From Lacrimispora sphenoides (lineage in GTDB: Bacteria; Bacillota; Clostridia; Lachnospirales; Lachnospiraceae): DNA of 64,000 nt. Position numbers and translations under genes: made by a program. This document shows positions 25,209 to 34,548 of the stretch, in pieces. A model generated the notes under the pieces. The model did no database searches, was not told the DNA's origin, and saw only the letters and a program-made list of their open reading frames with translations. The DNA is taken from the NCBI RefSeq assembly GCF_900105215.1, contig NZ_FOIP01000002.1, positions 620,001-684,000 on the forward strand. Direction: 5' to 3'. Every line of letters begins with the position of its first letter. The stretch's first letter is position 1.

Positions 25209-25613
25209 ATGGAGTTGAGATATACAACAAGGTTCCCGGCAAAAGAAGATTTATATGTTCTTTATGAGGATCTTGGCTGGAATGATTTTTTAGAGCTGTC
25301 CCCCGAACAGTTGTTAATTGCAATGATGCAAAGCTGGTATTCTATTTATGTGTACAGTGGAGATAAACTTGTTGCAACAGGCAGGATTGTTTCAGACGGG
25401 ATTATTAATGCCTATTTATGTGGGTTAGGTGTTGATTCTAATTTTAGAAATCGGGGAATCGGAACAGAAATAAGTAAAAGATTGATAACGCATAGTCTTA
25501 AAAATAATTTACATATGCAGCTTTTCTGCGAAGATAGCTTAGTTCCGTATTATAAGAAAGCAGGACTTGAAAAATTTGCAGTCGGTATGCAAATAAAAAA
25601 CATTAAAAATTAG
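25209..25613 (+). CDS. GNAT-family N-acetyltransferase
   Basis: Acetyl-CoA-dependent acetyltransferase. 134 aa from ATG 25209 (AGGAGG 6 bases upstream). Motif A: YLCGLGVDSNFRNRGIGTEI followed by SKRLI (about residues 78-98), with R-x-x-G-I-G for pyrophosphate binding; end of fold FCEDSLVPYYKKAGLEKF. Acceptor unknown. It sits in a cluster of intact and decayed acetyltransferases. Confidence 0.85.
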   Translation: MELRYTTRFPAKEDLYVLYEDLGWNDFLELSPEQLLIAMMQSWYSIYVYSGDKLVATGRIVSDGIINAYLCGLGVDSNFRNRGIGTEISKRLITHSLKNNLHMQLFCEDSLVPYYKKAGLEKFAVGMQIKNIKN

Positions 25614-25624
25614 ATGGAGGCGCG

Positions 25625-26017
25625 GTGATTAGAACCTATAAAGTCAATAACGATTTAACTGGAATAGAAAAGCTACGCAAAGTTGATTAATTATTTTGAC
25701 ATCAAGGTACATTTTAAAGCAGGGTGAAGGAGGAAATATAATATGTCGGATATTCAGAGAGTGAAATTGCATGGCTCTATGTGTCTCCGGAGTCGATGCG
25801 CAGGGGAGTCGGAAAGAGTTTAATAATGCATGTAATGAACAGCACTGTACAGCGGCCAATTGAGTTGGAAGTTTTAGCTGGAAACAGTCCGGCACTGCAA
25901 TTATATAACTCGATGGGGTTTGAAACCACTGAAACATGTTCAGGTGCAATGCCTGGTAATGAATCATTTGAAGTAACAGTACATTGTATGCAGCAGAAAA
26001 ACGGTCAACAAGGATAA
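25625..26017 (+). pseudogene. Broken GNAT acetyltransferase
   Basis: GTG 25625 with a GGAGG site opens 21 codons (begins MIRTYKVNNDL) and stops at 25690. After a gap a different frame (25742-26017) encodes the acetyl-CoA part: SEIAWLYVSPESMRRGVGKS, LEVLAGNSPALQLYNSMGFE. The N-terminal half of the catalytic domain is missing and the frames do not match, so the gene is dead by deletion. Confidence 0.75.
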
Positions 26018-26037
26018 GATGTTAGGAGGAAATATTC

Positions 26038-26183
26038 ATGCAATATGGACCAGATCCAAATGCAATTTACCCAAATGAAGAGATAAAAATATTTGCTATA
26101 TAAAAAATGTCATAACCCATCTTGAAGCTTTATGCAGTCCTGATCTGGAGCAAGTCAAGGCTTTACGACGGGACGTGGAATAG
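26038..26183 (+). pseudogene. Remnant of a Vat/CatB-type acetyltransferase start
   Basis: ATG 26038 after TTAGGAGG reads YGPDPNAIYPNEEIK and stops at 26103. With a one-base shift the next residues read KNVIT, the same as in the intact XAT protein at 2486-3142 (FLKNVITAPN). It then runs into unrelated LEALCSPDLEQVKALRRDVE and a stop. A short scar of a deleted gene. Confidence 0.5.
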
Positions 26184-26287
26184 GTATTGGTAAAAAACTT
26201 AAGGTATATCTGATAGCTGCAATGACTTGGAAAATAGATTAGCATTATGCCATACAGGCAATTTGGGGATTGAAGGAGGAAATTTAT

Positions 26288-27100
26288 ATGGCAAATAGTA
26301 TAAATCTTAAAAGTGTTCCAAATCAAGCCCTTCAGGTAGCGGAAGCAATCGAAGATCTATTTGAAAATCAGATAATAGGAATATATCTGTATGGTTCAGC
26401 GATACTTGGAGGCCTGCACATTAACAGTGATGTTGACATTTTGATGATTGTTAATCAAGATTTGACAGAAGCAACAAGAAATGAATTAACTAAGCGCCTA
26501 ATGCTTTTATCCGGCAAAATTGGATGTAAAAATTTAAATAGGCCGCTTGAAGTTACTATAATCAATCAAGATGATATTATTCCCTGGCAGTTTCCACCTA
26601 AATGTGAATTCATGTATGGAGAATGGCTAAGGGAGCAAATGGAGGCAGGAGATATTCCTCAAGCATGTTATGACCCTGACGTGGCAATACTCTTGTGGCA
26701 GGCAAGAAGCCATAGTTTATCGTTGAAAGGACCGGAAGCGATTGAAGTAATAGAGCCCATATCAATGAATGACATCCAAAAGGCAATCAGATGTTCTTTA
26801 CCGAATTTGATTGCTGGTGTAAAAGGCGATGAACGCAATGTTCTTTTAACATTAGCCAGAATGTGGTTTACAATAGCCACCGGCGAAATTTGTTCAAAAG
26901 ATATGGCAGCAGAATGGGCAATTCCCAGACTTCCGCAAAATCTTGCTGTGCTGCTTGAAATAGCTCGAAATGCCTATATGGGCGAATGTGAAGATTGCTG
27001 GGGCGATTTAGAAGCTGAAATAACTTCTCTTGTTGCCTTTATGAACAACTCCATTGAAAATTTGTTTGATAGCATAGATAATTCCGATGTGACTAAGTAA
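26288..27100 (+). CDS. AadA/ANT(9)-like aminoglycoside nucleotidyltransferase
   Basis: Would adenylylate streptomycin/spectinomycin-type drugs. 270 aa from ATG 26288 (AGGAGG upstream). Nucleotidyltransferase core YLYGSAILGGLHINSDVDIL with the catalytic Asp pair (residues near 50), RPLEVTIINQDDIIPWQF, and the C-terminal AadA domain: DERNVLLTLARMWFTIATGE, KDMAAEWAIPRLP, and EIARNAYMGE. All these are AadA-like. Single-gene unit with a terminator. Whether it gives resistance is unknown. Confidence 0.9.
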   Translation: MANSINLKSVPNQALQVAEAIEDLFENQIIGIYLYGSAILGGLHINSDVDILMIVNQDLTEATRNELTKRLMLLSGKIGCKNLNRPLEVTIINQDDIIPWQFPPKCEFMYGEWLREQMEAGDIPQACYDPDVAILLWQARSHSLSLKGPEAIEVIEPISMNDIQKAIRCSLPNLIAGVKGDERNVLLTLARMWFTIATGEICSKDMAAEWAIPRLPQNLAVLLEIARNAYMGECEDCWGDLEAEITSLVAFMNNSIENLFDSIDNSDVTK

Positions 27101-27129
27101 ACGTATAATTAGGTATAAGACGAAAAGGG

Positions 27130-27161
27130 CAGGCCTGTTTTATTTACACAAAACAGGCCTG
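27130..27161 (+). terminator. Terminator of the AadA-like gene
   Basis: Perfect 12-bp stem CAGGCCTGTTTT with an 8-base loop, then TTTGAA. Confidence 0.8.
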
Positions 27162-27361
27162 TTTGAACATCCAGGGACAGTCTTATCAGTTTTATCTTCC
27201 CCCAATTTAACATCGAAAAATGAAAGGTGTTATGTTATAATCAATACAGATTCAATATAAAAAATTATACTGATATGGAGCTTTTGAAGCTGCGGTTGTA
27301 CATACTATGATAGAGACATAGTCTTAAATGATAAAGTTAAGGAGGCGGCCGGAGAATAAAC

Positions 27362-28885
27362 ATGAAGAACAGAACCTATTTTGCAATCGATTTAAAATCC
27401 TTCTACGCTTCGGTCGAGTGTATGGAACGAGGGCTTGATCCGTTGACTACGAATCTTGTTGTCGCTGATGCAAGCCGCACCGAAAAAACCATTTGTCTTG
27501 CCGTATCTCCCTCCCTCAAAGCATATGGGATTCCCGGTAGGGCGAGGCTGTTTGAGGTCGTACAGAGGGTCAGGGAAGTAAATGCGGTACGGCTGCGTGA
27601 AGCACCGGAACGAGCATTTTCCGGTGCCTCTTTCAGTGATACGGAATTGAAATCCTCACCGGGTATTTCGTTAGACTATATTATTGCTCCACCGAGAATG
27701 GCGCATTATATCGAGTACAGCACACGGATTTACAATATCTACTTAAAGTACATCGCGCCCGAAGATATTCATGTCTATTCTATTGATGAGGTATTCATCG
27801 ATGCCACCGATTATCTGAACACCTACAATCTTTCGGCCCGTGAGCTTGTCACAAACATGATTCTGGAGGTTCTTAAAACGACCGGTATTACAGCATCAGC
27901 GGGAATTGGCACAAACTTGTACCTTTGCAAGATTGCTATGGATATTCAGGCAAAGCGTATTCCGGTGGATCAAAACGGGGTTCAGATAGCAGAATTAGAC
28001 GAAATAAGCTACCGACGCCTGCTGTGGTCACATCGGCCTTTAACCGACTTTTGGCGTGTTGGCAGGGGATATGCTAAGAAGCTGGAGGAACAAGGCCTCT
28101 TTACCATGGGAGATATTGCAAGATGCTCGATAGGTAAGTCCAACGAATATTATAAAGAAGATTTATTGTATAAATTGTTCGGAATCAATGCGGAGTTGTT
28201 GATAGACCATGCATGGGGGTGGGAGCCATGCACGATTGCCGATATTAAAGCGTATAAACCAAGCACAAACAGTATTGGATCGGGACAAGTATTGCAAAGC
28301 GCCTATACCTTTGATAAAGCAAAGCTGATTGTATGGGAAATGACCGATCTGCTGGTACTTGATTTGGTAGATAAAAAGCTTGTGACCGACCAGCTTGTTT
28401 TGACAGTCGGATATGATATTGAAAATCTGAAAAACCCGAAGATCAAGAACTCATACCACGGTGCGGTTACCACCGACCACTACGGACGTGCCGTTCCGAA
28501 ATCTGCGCATGGTACGGCAAACCTTGGCAGACAGACCTCCTCTACAAAATTGATCATGGATGCTGTCACGGAGTTGTTTGAGCGCATTGTTGACAAAAAC
28601 CTCCTTGTCAGGAGAGTCAACATCACAGCAAATCATGTTGTGGATGAGGAAACCGTTCAAAAATCAGATAACTTTGAACAGCTTGATCTCTTTACGGATT
28701 ACAGTGCTGTCCAGGCAAAAAAAGAAGAGGAAGAAGCCGAGCTTGCACGTGAAAAAAGTATGCAGAAAGCTATGCTGGAGATAAAAAAGAAATATGGAAA
28801 AAACGCCATCCTAAAGGGTATGAATCTGGAGGAAGGCGCTACCACATTAGACCGTAATAAGCAGATAGGAGGACACAAGGCATGA
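27362..28885 (+). CDS. Y-family translesion DNA polymerase (UvrX/UmuC-like)
   Basis: Error-prone polymerase for damaged templates. 507 aa. Catalytic residues in FAIDLKSFYASVEC (Asp near residue 10) and VYSIDEVFIDATDY (Asp-Glu near 141), then ASAGIGTNLYLCKIAMDI and little-finger domain. A sliding-clamp-binding motif QLDLF lies near residue 440, followed by a charged helix. Strongly like UvrX of Firmicutes mobile elements and genomes. It overlaps the YolD-like gene by 4 bases (ATGA), the usual pairing. I saw no clear LexA box in the 260 bases upstream. Confidence 0.93.
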   Translation: MKNRTYFAIDLKSFYASVECMERGLDPLTTNLVVADASRTEKTICLAVSPSLKAYGIPGRARLFEVVQRVREVNAVRLREAPERAFSGASFSDTELKSSPGISLDYIIAPPRMAHYIEYSTRIYNIYLKYIAPEDIHVYSIDEVFIDATDYLNTYNLSARELVTNMILEVLKTTGITASAGIGTNLYLCKIAMDIQAKRIPVDQNGVQIAELDEISYRRLLWSHRPLTDFWRVGRGYAKKLEEQGLFTMGDIARCSIGKSNEYYKEDLLYKLFGINAELLIDHAWGWEPCTIADIKAYKPSTNSIGSGQVLQSAYTFDKAKLIVWEMTDLLVLDLVDKKLVTDQLVLTVGYDIENLKNPKIKNSYHGAVTTDHYGRAVPKSAHGTANLGRQTSSTKLIMDAVTELFERIVDKNLLVRRVNITANHVVDEETVQKSDNFEQLDLFTDYSAVQAKKEEEEAELAREKSMQKAMLEIKKKYGKNAILKGMNLEEGATTLDRNKQIGGHKA

Positions 28886-29322
28886 CGAAGGCATATGACG
28901 ATATCATCGATCTACCCCACCATGTCTCTACGACTCACCCCCATATGGCAGCCATTGACCGGGCAGCTCAGTTTTCCCCTTTCGCTGCACTAACCGGCTA
29001 TGATGCCGCCATTAAAGAAACTGCAAGGCTGACTGATGAGAGGGTAGAATTGGACGAATCCATGAAGGACGCTTTGAGCAATAAGCTTCAAATCATAGCA
29101 GACCGGCTTAAAGAGCAACCCGAAATTGCCATCACTTACTTTCAGCCGGATGGGAAGAAGAATGGCGGCACCTATGTTACTGCTGTCAGTGCGGCCAAAA
29201 AGATAGACAAATATGAACGGGTCGTCGTTATGTCTGATGGCATAGTGATTCCCATTGATGAAATAATTAGCATAGATGGGCAGATATTCGAAACTACGGT
29301 GTTCCTTTCGTCTGATGAATGA
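28882..29322 (+). CDS. YolD-like protein, partner of the Y-family polymerase
   Basis: 146 aa YolD family protein, usually adjacent to uvrX/umuC-type genes and believed to modulate them. Family start: YDDIIDLPHHVSTTHPHMAA, then IDRAAQFSPFAALTGYDAAI, and the middle LSNKLQIIADRLKEQPEIAI. The C-terminus RVVVMSDGIVIPIDEIISID is also typical. Translationally coupled to the polymerase. Confidence 0.88.
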   Translation: MTKAYDDIIDLPHHVSTTHPHMAAIDRAAQFSPFAALTGYDAAIKETARLTDERVELDESMKDALSNKLQIIADRLKEQPEIAITYFQPDGKKNGGTYVTAVSAAKKIDKYERVVVMSDGIVIPIDEIISIDGQIFETTVFLSSDE

Positions 29323-29441
29323 ATAACGGATAAATAGGACTTTACTCAGCCGTTGGGTTAATTATATAATCCTGTCTGACAGTATCATTGTTTATAAGCA
29401 CTGAGATCATTAACAAAATTACAATTAAGAAAGAGAATTTC

Positions 29442-29742
29442 ATGAAGCAGATTGCAATCTTATCCGATACTCATGGTCTGTTGCGAGAGCCTGTTATAGC
29501 TGAACTTACCAAAGCTGATTGTTCCATACATGCTGGTGATATCAACACACCATACATTGCCGAGTCCATGATGAGGTGGCAAACCTGTTGTCTGGAATCC
29601 CCATCCCATGGAGGCCCTGGGAATGGAACATATGATAAAGCTAATAGAGAATCCATGCTTTGATGGGAATTACCTCTTTGATTCGGAGGCCGTTGAAAGG
29701 GAATCTGTGAAATTTATATCAAAGGAGAATGCGAATGAGTGA
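29442..29742 (+). pseudogene. YfcE-like metallophosphatase fragment joined to another gene's 3' end
   Basis: ATG 29442 gives ILSDTHGLLREPVIAELTKA and SIHAGDINTPYIAE, the first ~45 residues of a YfcE/MJ0936 phosphodiesterase with metal ligands D-x-H and G-D. From about 29584 the frame that makes sense is a different one (VWNPHPMEALGMEHMIKLIE, ending KFISKENANE at 29742), apparently the end of an unrelated protein. A deletion joined two genes. Confidence 0.65.
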
Positions 29743-30010
29743 GAAAAGAGGTTCCTCCAATCCGTCTCAGAGCACCCTGGCCCTGCGGCTTGTGGGCGGA
29801 GGCTATCTGATTTACCTTGGATTCCAGATGATACCGGAGCTTTCCATGTCTTTCGGTGTCCGTAATCTGGTTCAAATGACAGCGCTGGTCATATTCCTTG
29901 TGGTAGGGGTATTGCTTGTGGGATGGTCTGTGAAAAAGCTGCTGCGGAAAGAATTTGAACGTCCGGGAGAAGAAGCGGACGGGATAAAAGAAGACAATAA
30001 GGAAAATTGA
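29735..30010 (+). CDS. Small two-pass membrane protein of unknown function
   Basis: 91 aa. Hydrophobic stretches at about residues 17-33 (LRLVGGGYLIYLGFQMI) and 45-65 (QMTALVIFLVVGVLLVGW), then a charged tail RKEFERPGEEADGIKEDN. AAAGGAG precedes ATG 29735, and the start overlaps the stop of the preceding remnant by 8 bases, so it was probably the second gene of an operon whose first gene is now broken. Followed by a good terminator. I do not recognise the family. Confidence 0.65.
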   Translation: MSEKRGSSNPSQSTLALRLVGGGYLIYLGFQMIPELSMSFGVRNLVQMTALVIFLVVGVLLVGWSVKKLLRKEFERPGEEADGIKEDNKEN

Positions 30011-30026
30011 TTTATTTTTATGAAAG

Positions 30027-30058
30027 AAGGAGTTGTCATATGGACAGCTCCTTTTTTT
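30027..30058 (+). terminator. Terminator after the small membrane protein
   Basis: Eleven-base stem AAGGAGTTGTC with one G-U pair, 5-base loop, then T7. Confidence 0.85.
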
Positions 30059-30282
30059 ATGGGTTTTAGCCAGTTGAGTATGGGGGAGTTATAGGCAGTT
30101 TCGAGCAGTAGATGGGCCACTCTGATTAAGCTTTAATTAGATATGTATAAGAAAGCAGGATAAGTCAGTATTAAACTGAAACGTACATTGTAAAGCTGCG
30201 TTGCTTTGGGTATAAAGATAACAGATTATACTATACAGACACAAAAATATAATATTCTGAAATGGAAAGGAAAGAAAAGCTT

Positions 30283-31440
30283 ATGTGTAAAGAACAGGAA
30301 AGTTCATGGATCGACCAGGCTGTTTTAAAGGTCATGGAAAAGATGGAGTGGGTCAGTGAAAAATCAAAAAACAAAATTCCCTATACCACGGTAAATGGCG
30401 TTCATGACGATCGGAGCAAAGGCAGTGAATTAGCAGGAGATAATGGGATCAGCTGGTGGTGTAATGGTTTTTGGGGCGGCATGATGTGGCAGATGTATCA
30501 TAAGACCGGTAAGGAACGGTATATGGAGATTGCCCGGATTTCAGAGGAAAAGCTGGATCAGTGCTTTGAGGATTATTATGGCCTTCATCACGATGTTGGC
30601 TTTATGTACCTTCCGACGGCTGTGGCAGATTACCGTCTCACCGGGAATCCGGAATCCAGAAAAAGAGGGCTTCACGCCGCAAGTCTGTTAGCAGGGCGGT
30701 TTAATCCCATCGGCCGTTTTATACGGGCCTGGAATGATAAACCGGGAAACAGTGATGATACAAGAGGCTGGGCGATTATTGACTGTCTCTTTAATATTCC
30801 TCTGCTTTACTGGGCTAGTGAGGAAACAAAAGATCCCAGGTTCAAACAGATTGCCATGCTCCATGCGGACACGGTGATGGAGCATTTTGTAAGAGGGGAT
30901 GGCTCAGTACGCCATATTGTGGAGTTTGATCCTTTTACAGGAGAACGGGTAAGGGATTACGGGGGACAGGGCTATGAGACAGGATCTTCCTGGACAAGAG
31001 GCCAGGCATGGGGGCTTTATGGATTTCTTATGAGCTTTTACCATACCGGGAAACAGGAATACCTTGATACTGCAAAAAAGATCGCCCATTATTTTATGGC
31101 AGCCATTCCGGAAGACGGCATCATACCGGTGGACTTTCGCCAGCCAAAGGAGCCTGCATGGTGTGATGATACGGCGGCAGCCATTGCAGCCTGCGGGTTG
31201 ATCGAGATAGGCAGACGGGCAGGGGAACTGGAGCAGGATATGTATTTCAAGGCAGCGGAAAAGCTGTTAAGGGCTTTGTATGAGAATCACTGTGTTTTTA
31301 CGGAAGAAAATGATTCCATTCTCCAAAAGGGAACCGGTTCCTATCATAGCCAGGAACATGAATTTCCTATTATTTACGGGGACTATTTCTTTATGGAGGC
31401 TTTGTTTAAGTTGAAAGGCCAGGATTTTTTCCTATGGTGA
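30283..31440 (+). CDS. Glycoside hydrolase family 88 unsaturated glucuronyl hydrolase
   Basis: Removes 4,5-unsaturated glucuronic acid from oligosaccharides made by polysaccharide lyases; cytosolic, no signal peptide. 385 aa (alpha/alpha barrel). Catalytic aspartates expected in LHHDVGFMYLPTAV and RGWAIIDCLFNIP (equivalents of Asp88 and Asp149). Also SWTRGQAWGLYGF and the C-terminal QEHEFPIIYGDYFFMEALF. I prefer ATG 30283, 8 bases after AAAGGAAAG; ATG 30262 has no site. Convergent with the AraC-type gene, overlapping it by 9 bases at the 3' ends. Confidence 0.92.
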   Translation: MCKEQESSWIDQAVLKVMEKMEWVSEKSKNKIPYTTVNGVHDDRSKGSELAGDNGISWWCNGFWGGMMWQMYHKTGKERYMEIARISEEKLDQCFEDYYGLHHDVGFMYLPTAVADYRLTGNPESRKRGLHAASLLAGRFNPIGRFIRAWNDKPGNSDDTRGWAIIDCLFNIPLLYWASEETKDPRFKQIAMLHADTVMEHFVRGDGSVRHIVEFDPFTGERVRDYGGQGYETGSSWTRGQAWGLYGFLMSFYHTGKQEYLDTAKKIAHYFMAAIPEDGIIPVDFRQPKEPAWCDDTAAAIAACGLIEIGRRAGELEQDMYFKAAEKLLRALYENHCVFTEENDSILQKGTGSYHSQEHEFPIIYGDYFFMEALFKLKGQDFFLW

Positions 31441-32229
31441 TACGTTCCTGTAATGGGAGCGGTACTGACTGGGAGTCATGTTTTTATATTTCTTGAACTG
31501 CCGCATAAAGTGAAATTCACTTTCGTATCCGCAAAAGCCTGCCAGGGACTGGATGGACATTTCCGTGGTCCGCAGATAGAAACAGGCGTTTTTTAAACGG
31601 GCGGATATCACATCCTGCATGCAGGAGGTTCCGAAAAGCTCCTTATAAAGATGCTGAAAGTAAGAGGGGCTCATGTGGACCGACTGGGACATGGTATCTA
31701 TGGTCCATTTGCTGTGAGGGGTATTTAAAATCGATACCCGAAGGCTGTTCATGATCCCATAATATTTATGAGAAGACGCTTTATCCGGTTTTTCATGGAT
31801 CTGGGAAGCGAGGGTGAAAAGGAGAGTCCTCATAAGGGAATCCAGAATCTGCACCCGGAAAGGGTGAGAGGAATGCTTTTCCATTACGATCAGCCTGCTG
31901 TATTCGGAAAGCTGCCCTGCATCAGATAAAGTAACCGGCGTCTGGAATGGGATTTTTAAATCCATAAAAAAAGGAAGATCTTTTTCACCCAGATCAAAGT
32001 GGATCCAGTCATCGTTATAATCCGGTGTGCGGCAGCCGTAATGGACATAAGCATATTTGTCATAAAGAATCACCGTATTGGCGGGGAGATTCCTATTAGT
32101 ATGGTTGTATTCAAAAAAGGCTTCGGATTTGACTACAAGAAGGGTATAGTCGGAAGAGCCTTCCGGGCGAAGCATGTGAAATGGTTTTTGATGTCTGGAT
32201 TCATAACCGCAATTCAGAATAGAAATCAT
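31432..32229 (-). CDS. AraC-family transcriptional regulator
   Basis: 265 aa from the ATG at 32229, which follows AAAAGGAG; the ATG six codons earlier contains that site. Residues 1-150: AraC sugar-binding-like cupin (VILYDKYAYVHYGC). C-terminal double helix-turn-helix: WTIDTMSQSVHMSPSYFQHL, YKELFGTSCMQDV and SIQSLAGFCGYESEFHFMRQ, ending FKKYKNMTPSQYRSHY. Convergent with the GH88 gene and probably its activator. TATAAT lies about 30 bases upstream on the minus strand. Confidence 0.9.
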   Translation of the reverse strand: MISILNCGYESRHQKPFHMLRPEGSSDYTLLVVKSEAFFEYNHTNRNLPANTVILYDKYAYVHYGCRTPDYNDDWIHFDLGEKDLPFFMDLKIPFQTPVTLSDAGQLSEYSRLIVMEKHSSHPFRVQILDSLMRTLLFTLASQIHEKPDKASSHKYYGIMNSLRVSILNTPHSKWTIDTMSQSVHMSPSYFQHLYKELFGTSCMQDVISARLKNACFYLRTTEMSIQSLAGFCGYESEFHFMRQFKKYKNMTPSQYRSHYRNVSP

Positions 32230-32432
32230 CTGCTGGCTCCTTTTCATGAGATAGCCTTATTATAACGCTTTTTTACATAGGTGGGAAGCCGGAATCTGCG
32301 TAACGAATAAATGAAGTACTGTGATTTCAGTTCTTCCGATTCCGCTTCCAGTTCCTATATTTTAGTTGTAATACCTCCGACGCATAGTATAATATAATCA
32401 TGGCCCATCTGATCCAAAGGAGGAATGTAACT

Positions 32433-32887
<455 letters not shown>

Positions 32888-32939
32888 ACAACGCAGATAA
32901 ATGAGTCTCGCTCAGTTATCTGAATGATTGGGAGGTAAG

Positions 32940-32969
32940 AAGGTACGTTTTCAGATGAAAATGTACCTT
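32940..32969 (+). terminator. Terminator following the GH1 fragment
   Basis: Twelve-base stem AAGGTACGTTTT (one G-U) with a 6-base loop, then TACTTTATTTTATTTT. Confidence 0.7.
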
Positions 32970-33000
32970 TACTTTATTTTATTTTATTTTTATCTTATAG

Positions 33001-33258
33001 GGAAGCTCTGAAACAGAGCTTAAACAAATTATCCGGGATACAGCAATTGCGATAGAACATATATTGCTTGAAGCAGAACATCAGGGACTAGCGACCTGTT
33101 GGACGGCCTGGTTTGAGCAAGATGTGGTCAGACCTATTCTGAGCATTCCGGATGATAAGTATGTGTGCGGAATCATTACGATTGGATATGGGGCCGAGGT
33201 ACCAAAACAGCGGCCTAGAAAATCGATGGATGAAATTGTGAGATACGAAAAATGGTGA
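33001..33258 (+). pseudogene. C-terminal fragment of a nitroreductase-family protein
   Basis: Reads IRDTAIAIEHILLEAEHQGL, ATCWTAWFEQDVVRPI and GIITIGYGAEVPKQRPRKSM, the last ~85 residues of an FMN nitroreductase. A stop codon sits directly before the frame and no start or ribosome site is present; the N-terminal FMN-binding half is absent. 33259-33460 holds nothing I can name. Confidence 0.8.
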
Positions 33259-33467
33259 TGAAACTGTGGGATTTAATTTACACCACTAATGATAGATGAC
33301 ATAAGGGGAGTATTAAATCATATAAAAGAAAAGGGATCGCCATACAGGCACCCGATAAGAACGTATTAAGGAACATTTAGATTGAGCAGTTGCAAACGAT
33401 AGTAAAAGACAGACCCTTTCTAAGGCAAAGGCAGCTAATGCAGGAACAGAATTTCTATATAATTACC

Positions 33468-33508
33468 TTGACTACCAGCTGAATTTCTGATAAAGTAAAG
33501 ATACTTTA
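33468..33508 (+). promoter_or_regulatory. Promoter and palindromic operator of the ROK operon
   Basis: TTGACT (33468-33473), 17 bases, TAAAGT (33491-33496). A perfect palindrome TAAAGTA-AAGA-TACTTTA at 33491-33508 covers the -10, a fitting site for autoregulation. Confidence 0.65.
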
Positions 33509-33536
33509 TAAAGTGCCTTTAATAAGGGAGGGCAGT

Positions 33537-34535
33537 ATGGCAGTAGGGAATGTAAATTTAATGAAACAAATTAATTTAGATACGGTTAGACGGGTATTAA
33601 AAGAAAATAAAAAAGCAACAAAGCCTCAGTTGGCAAATTTGACAGGATTAAGCGTGGTAACAATTAATTCACTTGTTGAAGTGCTTTTGAGAGATGGAGA
33701 GATACTTCTTGATGAGCTGGAAGTGTCCAGTGGCGGCAGACCAGCAGTCATCTATTCCTTTAATGAGGAATACAGTATGGCATTAGTCATTTATACAAAT
33801 GAGTATGAAATGAAGGATTTAACCCATGTTGCCGTTGTTAATCTATATGGGGAAGTGATTGAAGGCAGCGAGATTGTCTTAGATGAAATATCTGAACGTA
33901 GTTTTGATCTGATAATCGAGAAAATGCTGAAAAAGTATCCTAACATTAAATTGATCGGCATTGGTATGCCAGGGCAGGAAATCAGAGGGAAGATGGAGGT
34001 CAGTGATTATATATCTCTTGAAGGGAAATCCCTTGTGGAACATTTGAGAAACCAATTTCAAATTCCTGTAGTCTTTGAAAATGATGTTAACGCAGCTGTT
34101 CTAGGATATTGTACTTCTAATCAATGTGACGATAAAAACGTGGTTGGCGTTTATATTCCAGAGAAATATCCTTTAGGTGCAGGTGTTTTTATCAACGGTG
34201 ATATGTATAAAGGAAAAGATGGCTTTGCTGGCGAAGCTAAATTTCTTCCGGATGGATTTGATTGGAATAATCCAGCATATGTTTCAGAAAATATTTCAGT
34301 GGCACTTAAGAAATTAATCATTACGTTCACCTGCCTTTTAAATCCAGATATCCTCGTCATTTACAGAGAAAATTTCGCCGAAGTAGCGATTGATCTCATT
34401 ATAGAGGACTGTAAAAAAACAATCAAGTCAGAAGTAATGCCTGACATTATTGTATCAAGTGACTTTGGCAAAGATTTTGCAGAGGGCATTAAACAAATCT
34501 CATTAAAACCATTGGAACCAAAATGGCAACGATAA
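33537..34535 (+). CDS. ROK-family transcriptional regulator
   Basis: Sugar-sensing repressor of the NagC/XylR type. 332 aa from ATG 33537 after GGGAGG. N-terminal helix-turn-helix: NLDTVRRVLKENKKATKPQL, ANLTGLSVVTINSLVEVLL. ROK sugar-kinase-like body: LIGIGMPGQ, VVFENDVNAAVLGY, GVYIPEKYPLGAGVFING, FAGEAKFLP. The C-x-C-G-x-x-G-C zinc motif common in ROK proteins is not seen, and the catalytic region is reduced, so it is a regulator rather than a kinase. 13 bases before the MFS gene. Confidence 0.88.
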   Translation: MAVGNVNLMKQINLDTVRRVLKENKKATKPQLANLTGLSVVTINSLVEVLLRDGEILLDELEVSSGGRPAVIYSFNEEYSMALVIYTNEYEMKDLTHVAVVNLYGEVIEGSEIVLDEISERSFDLIIEKMLKKYPNIKLIGIGMPGQEIRGKMEVSDYISLEGKSLVEHLRNQFQIPVVFENDVNAAVLGYCTSNQCDDKNVVGVYIPEKYPLGAGVFINGDMYKGKDGFAGEAKFLPDGFDWNNPAYVSENISVALKKLIITFTCLLNPDILVIYRENFAEVAIDLIIEDCKKTIKSEVMPDIIVSSDFGKDFAEGIKQISLKPLEPKWQR

Positions 34536-34548
34536 GGTAGGAGATACC

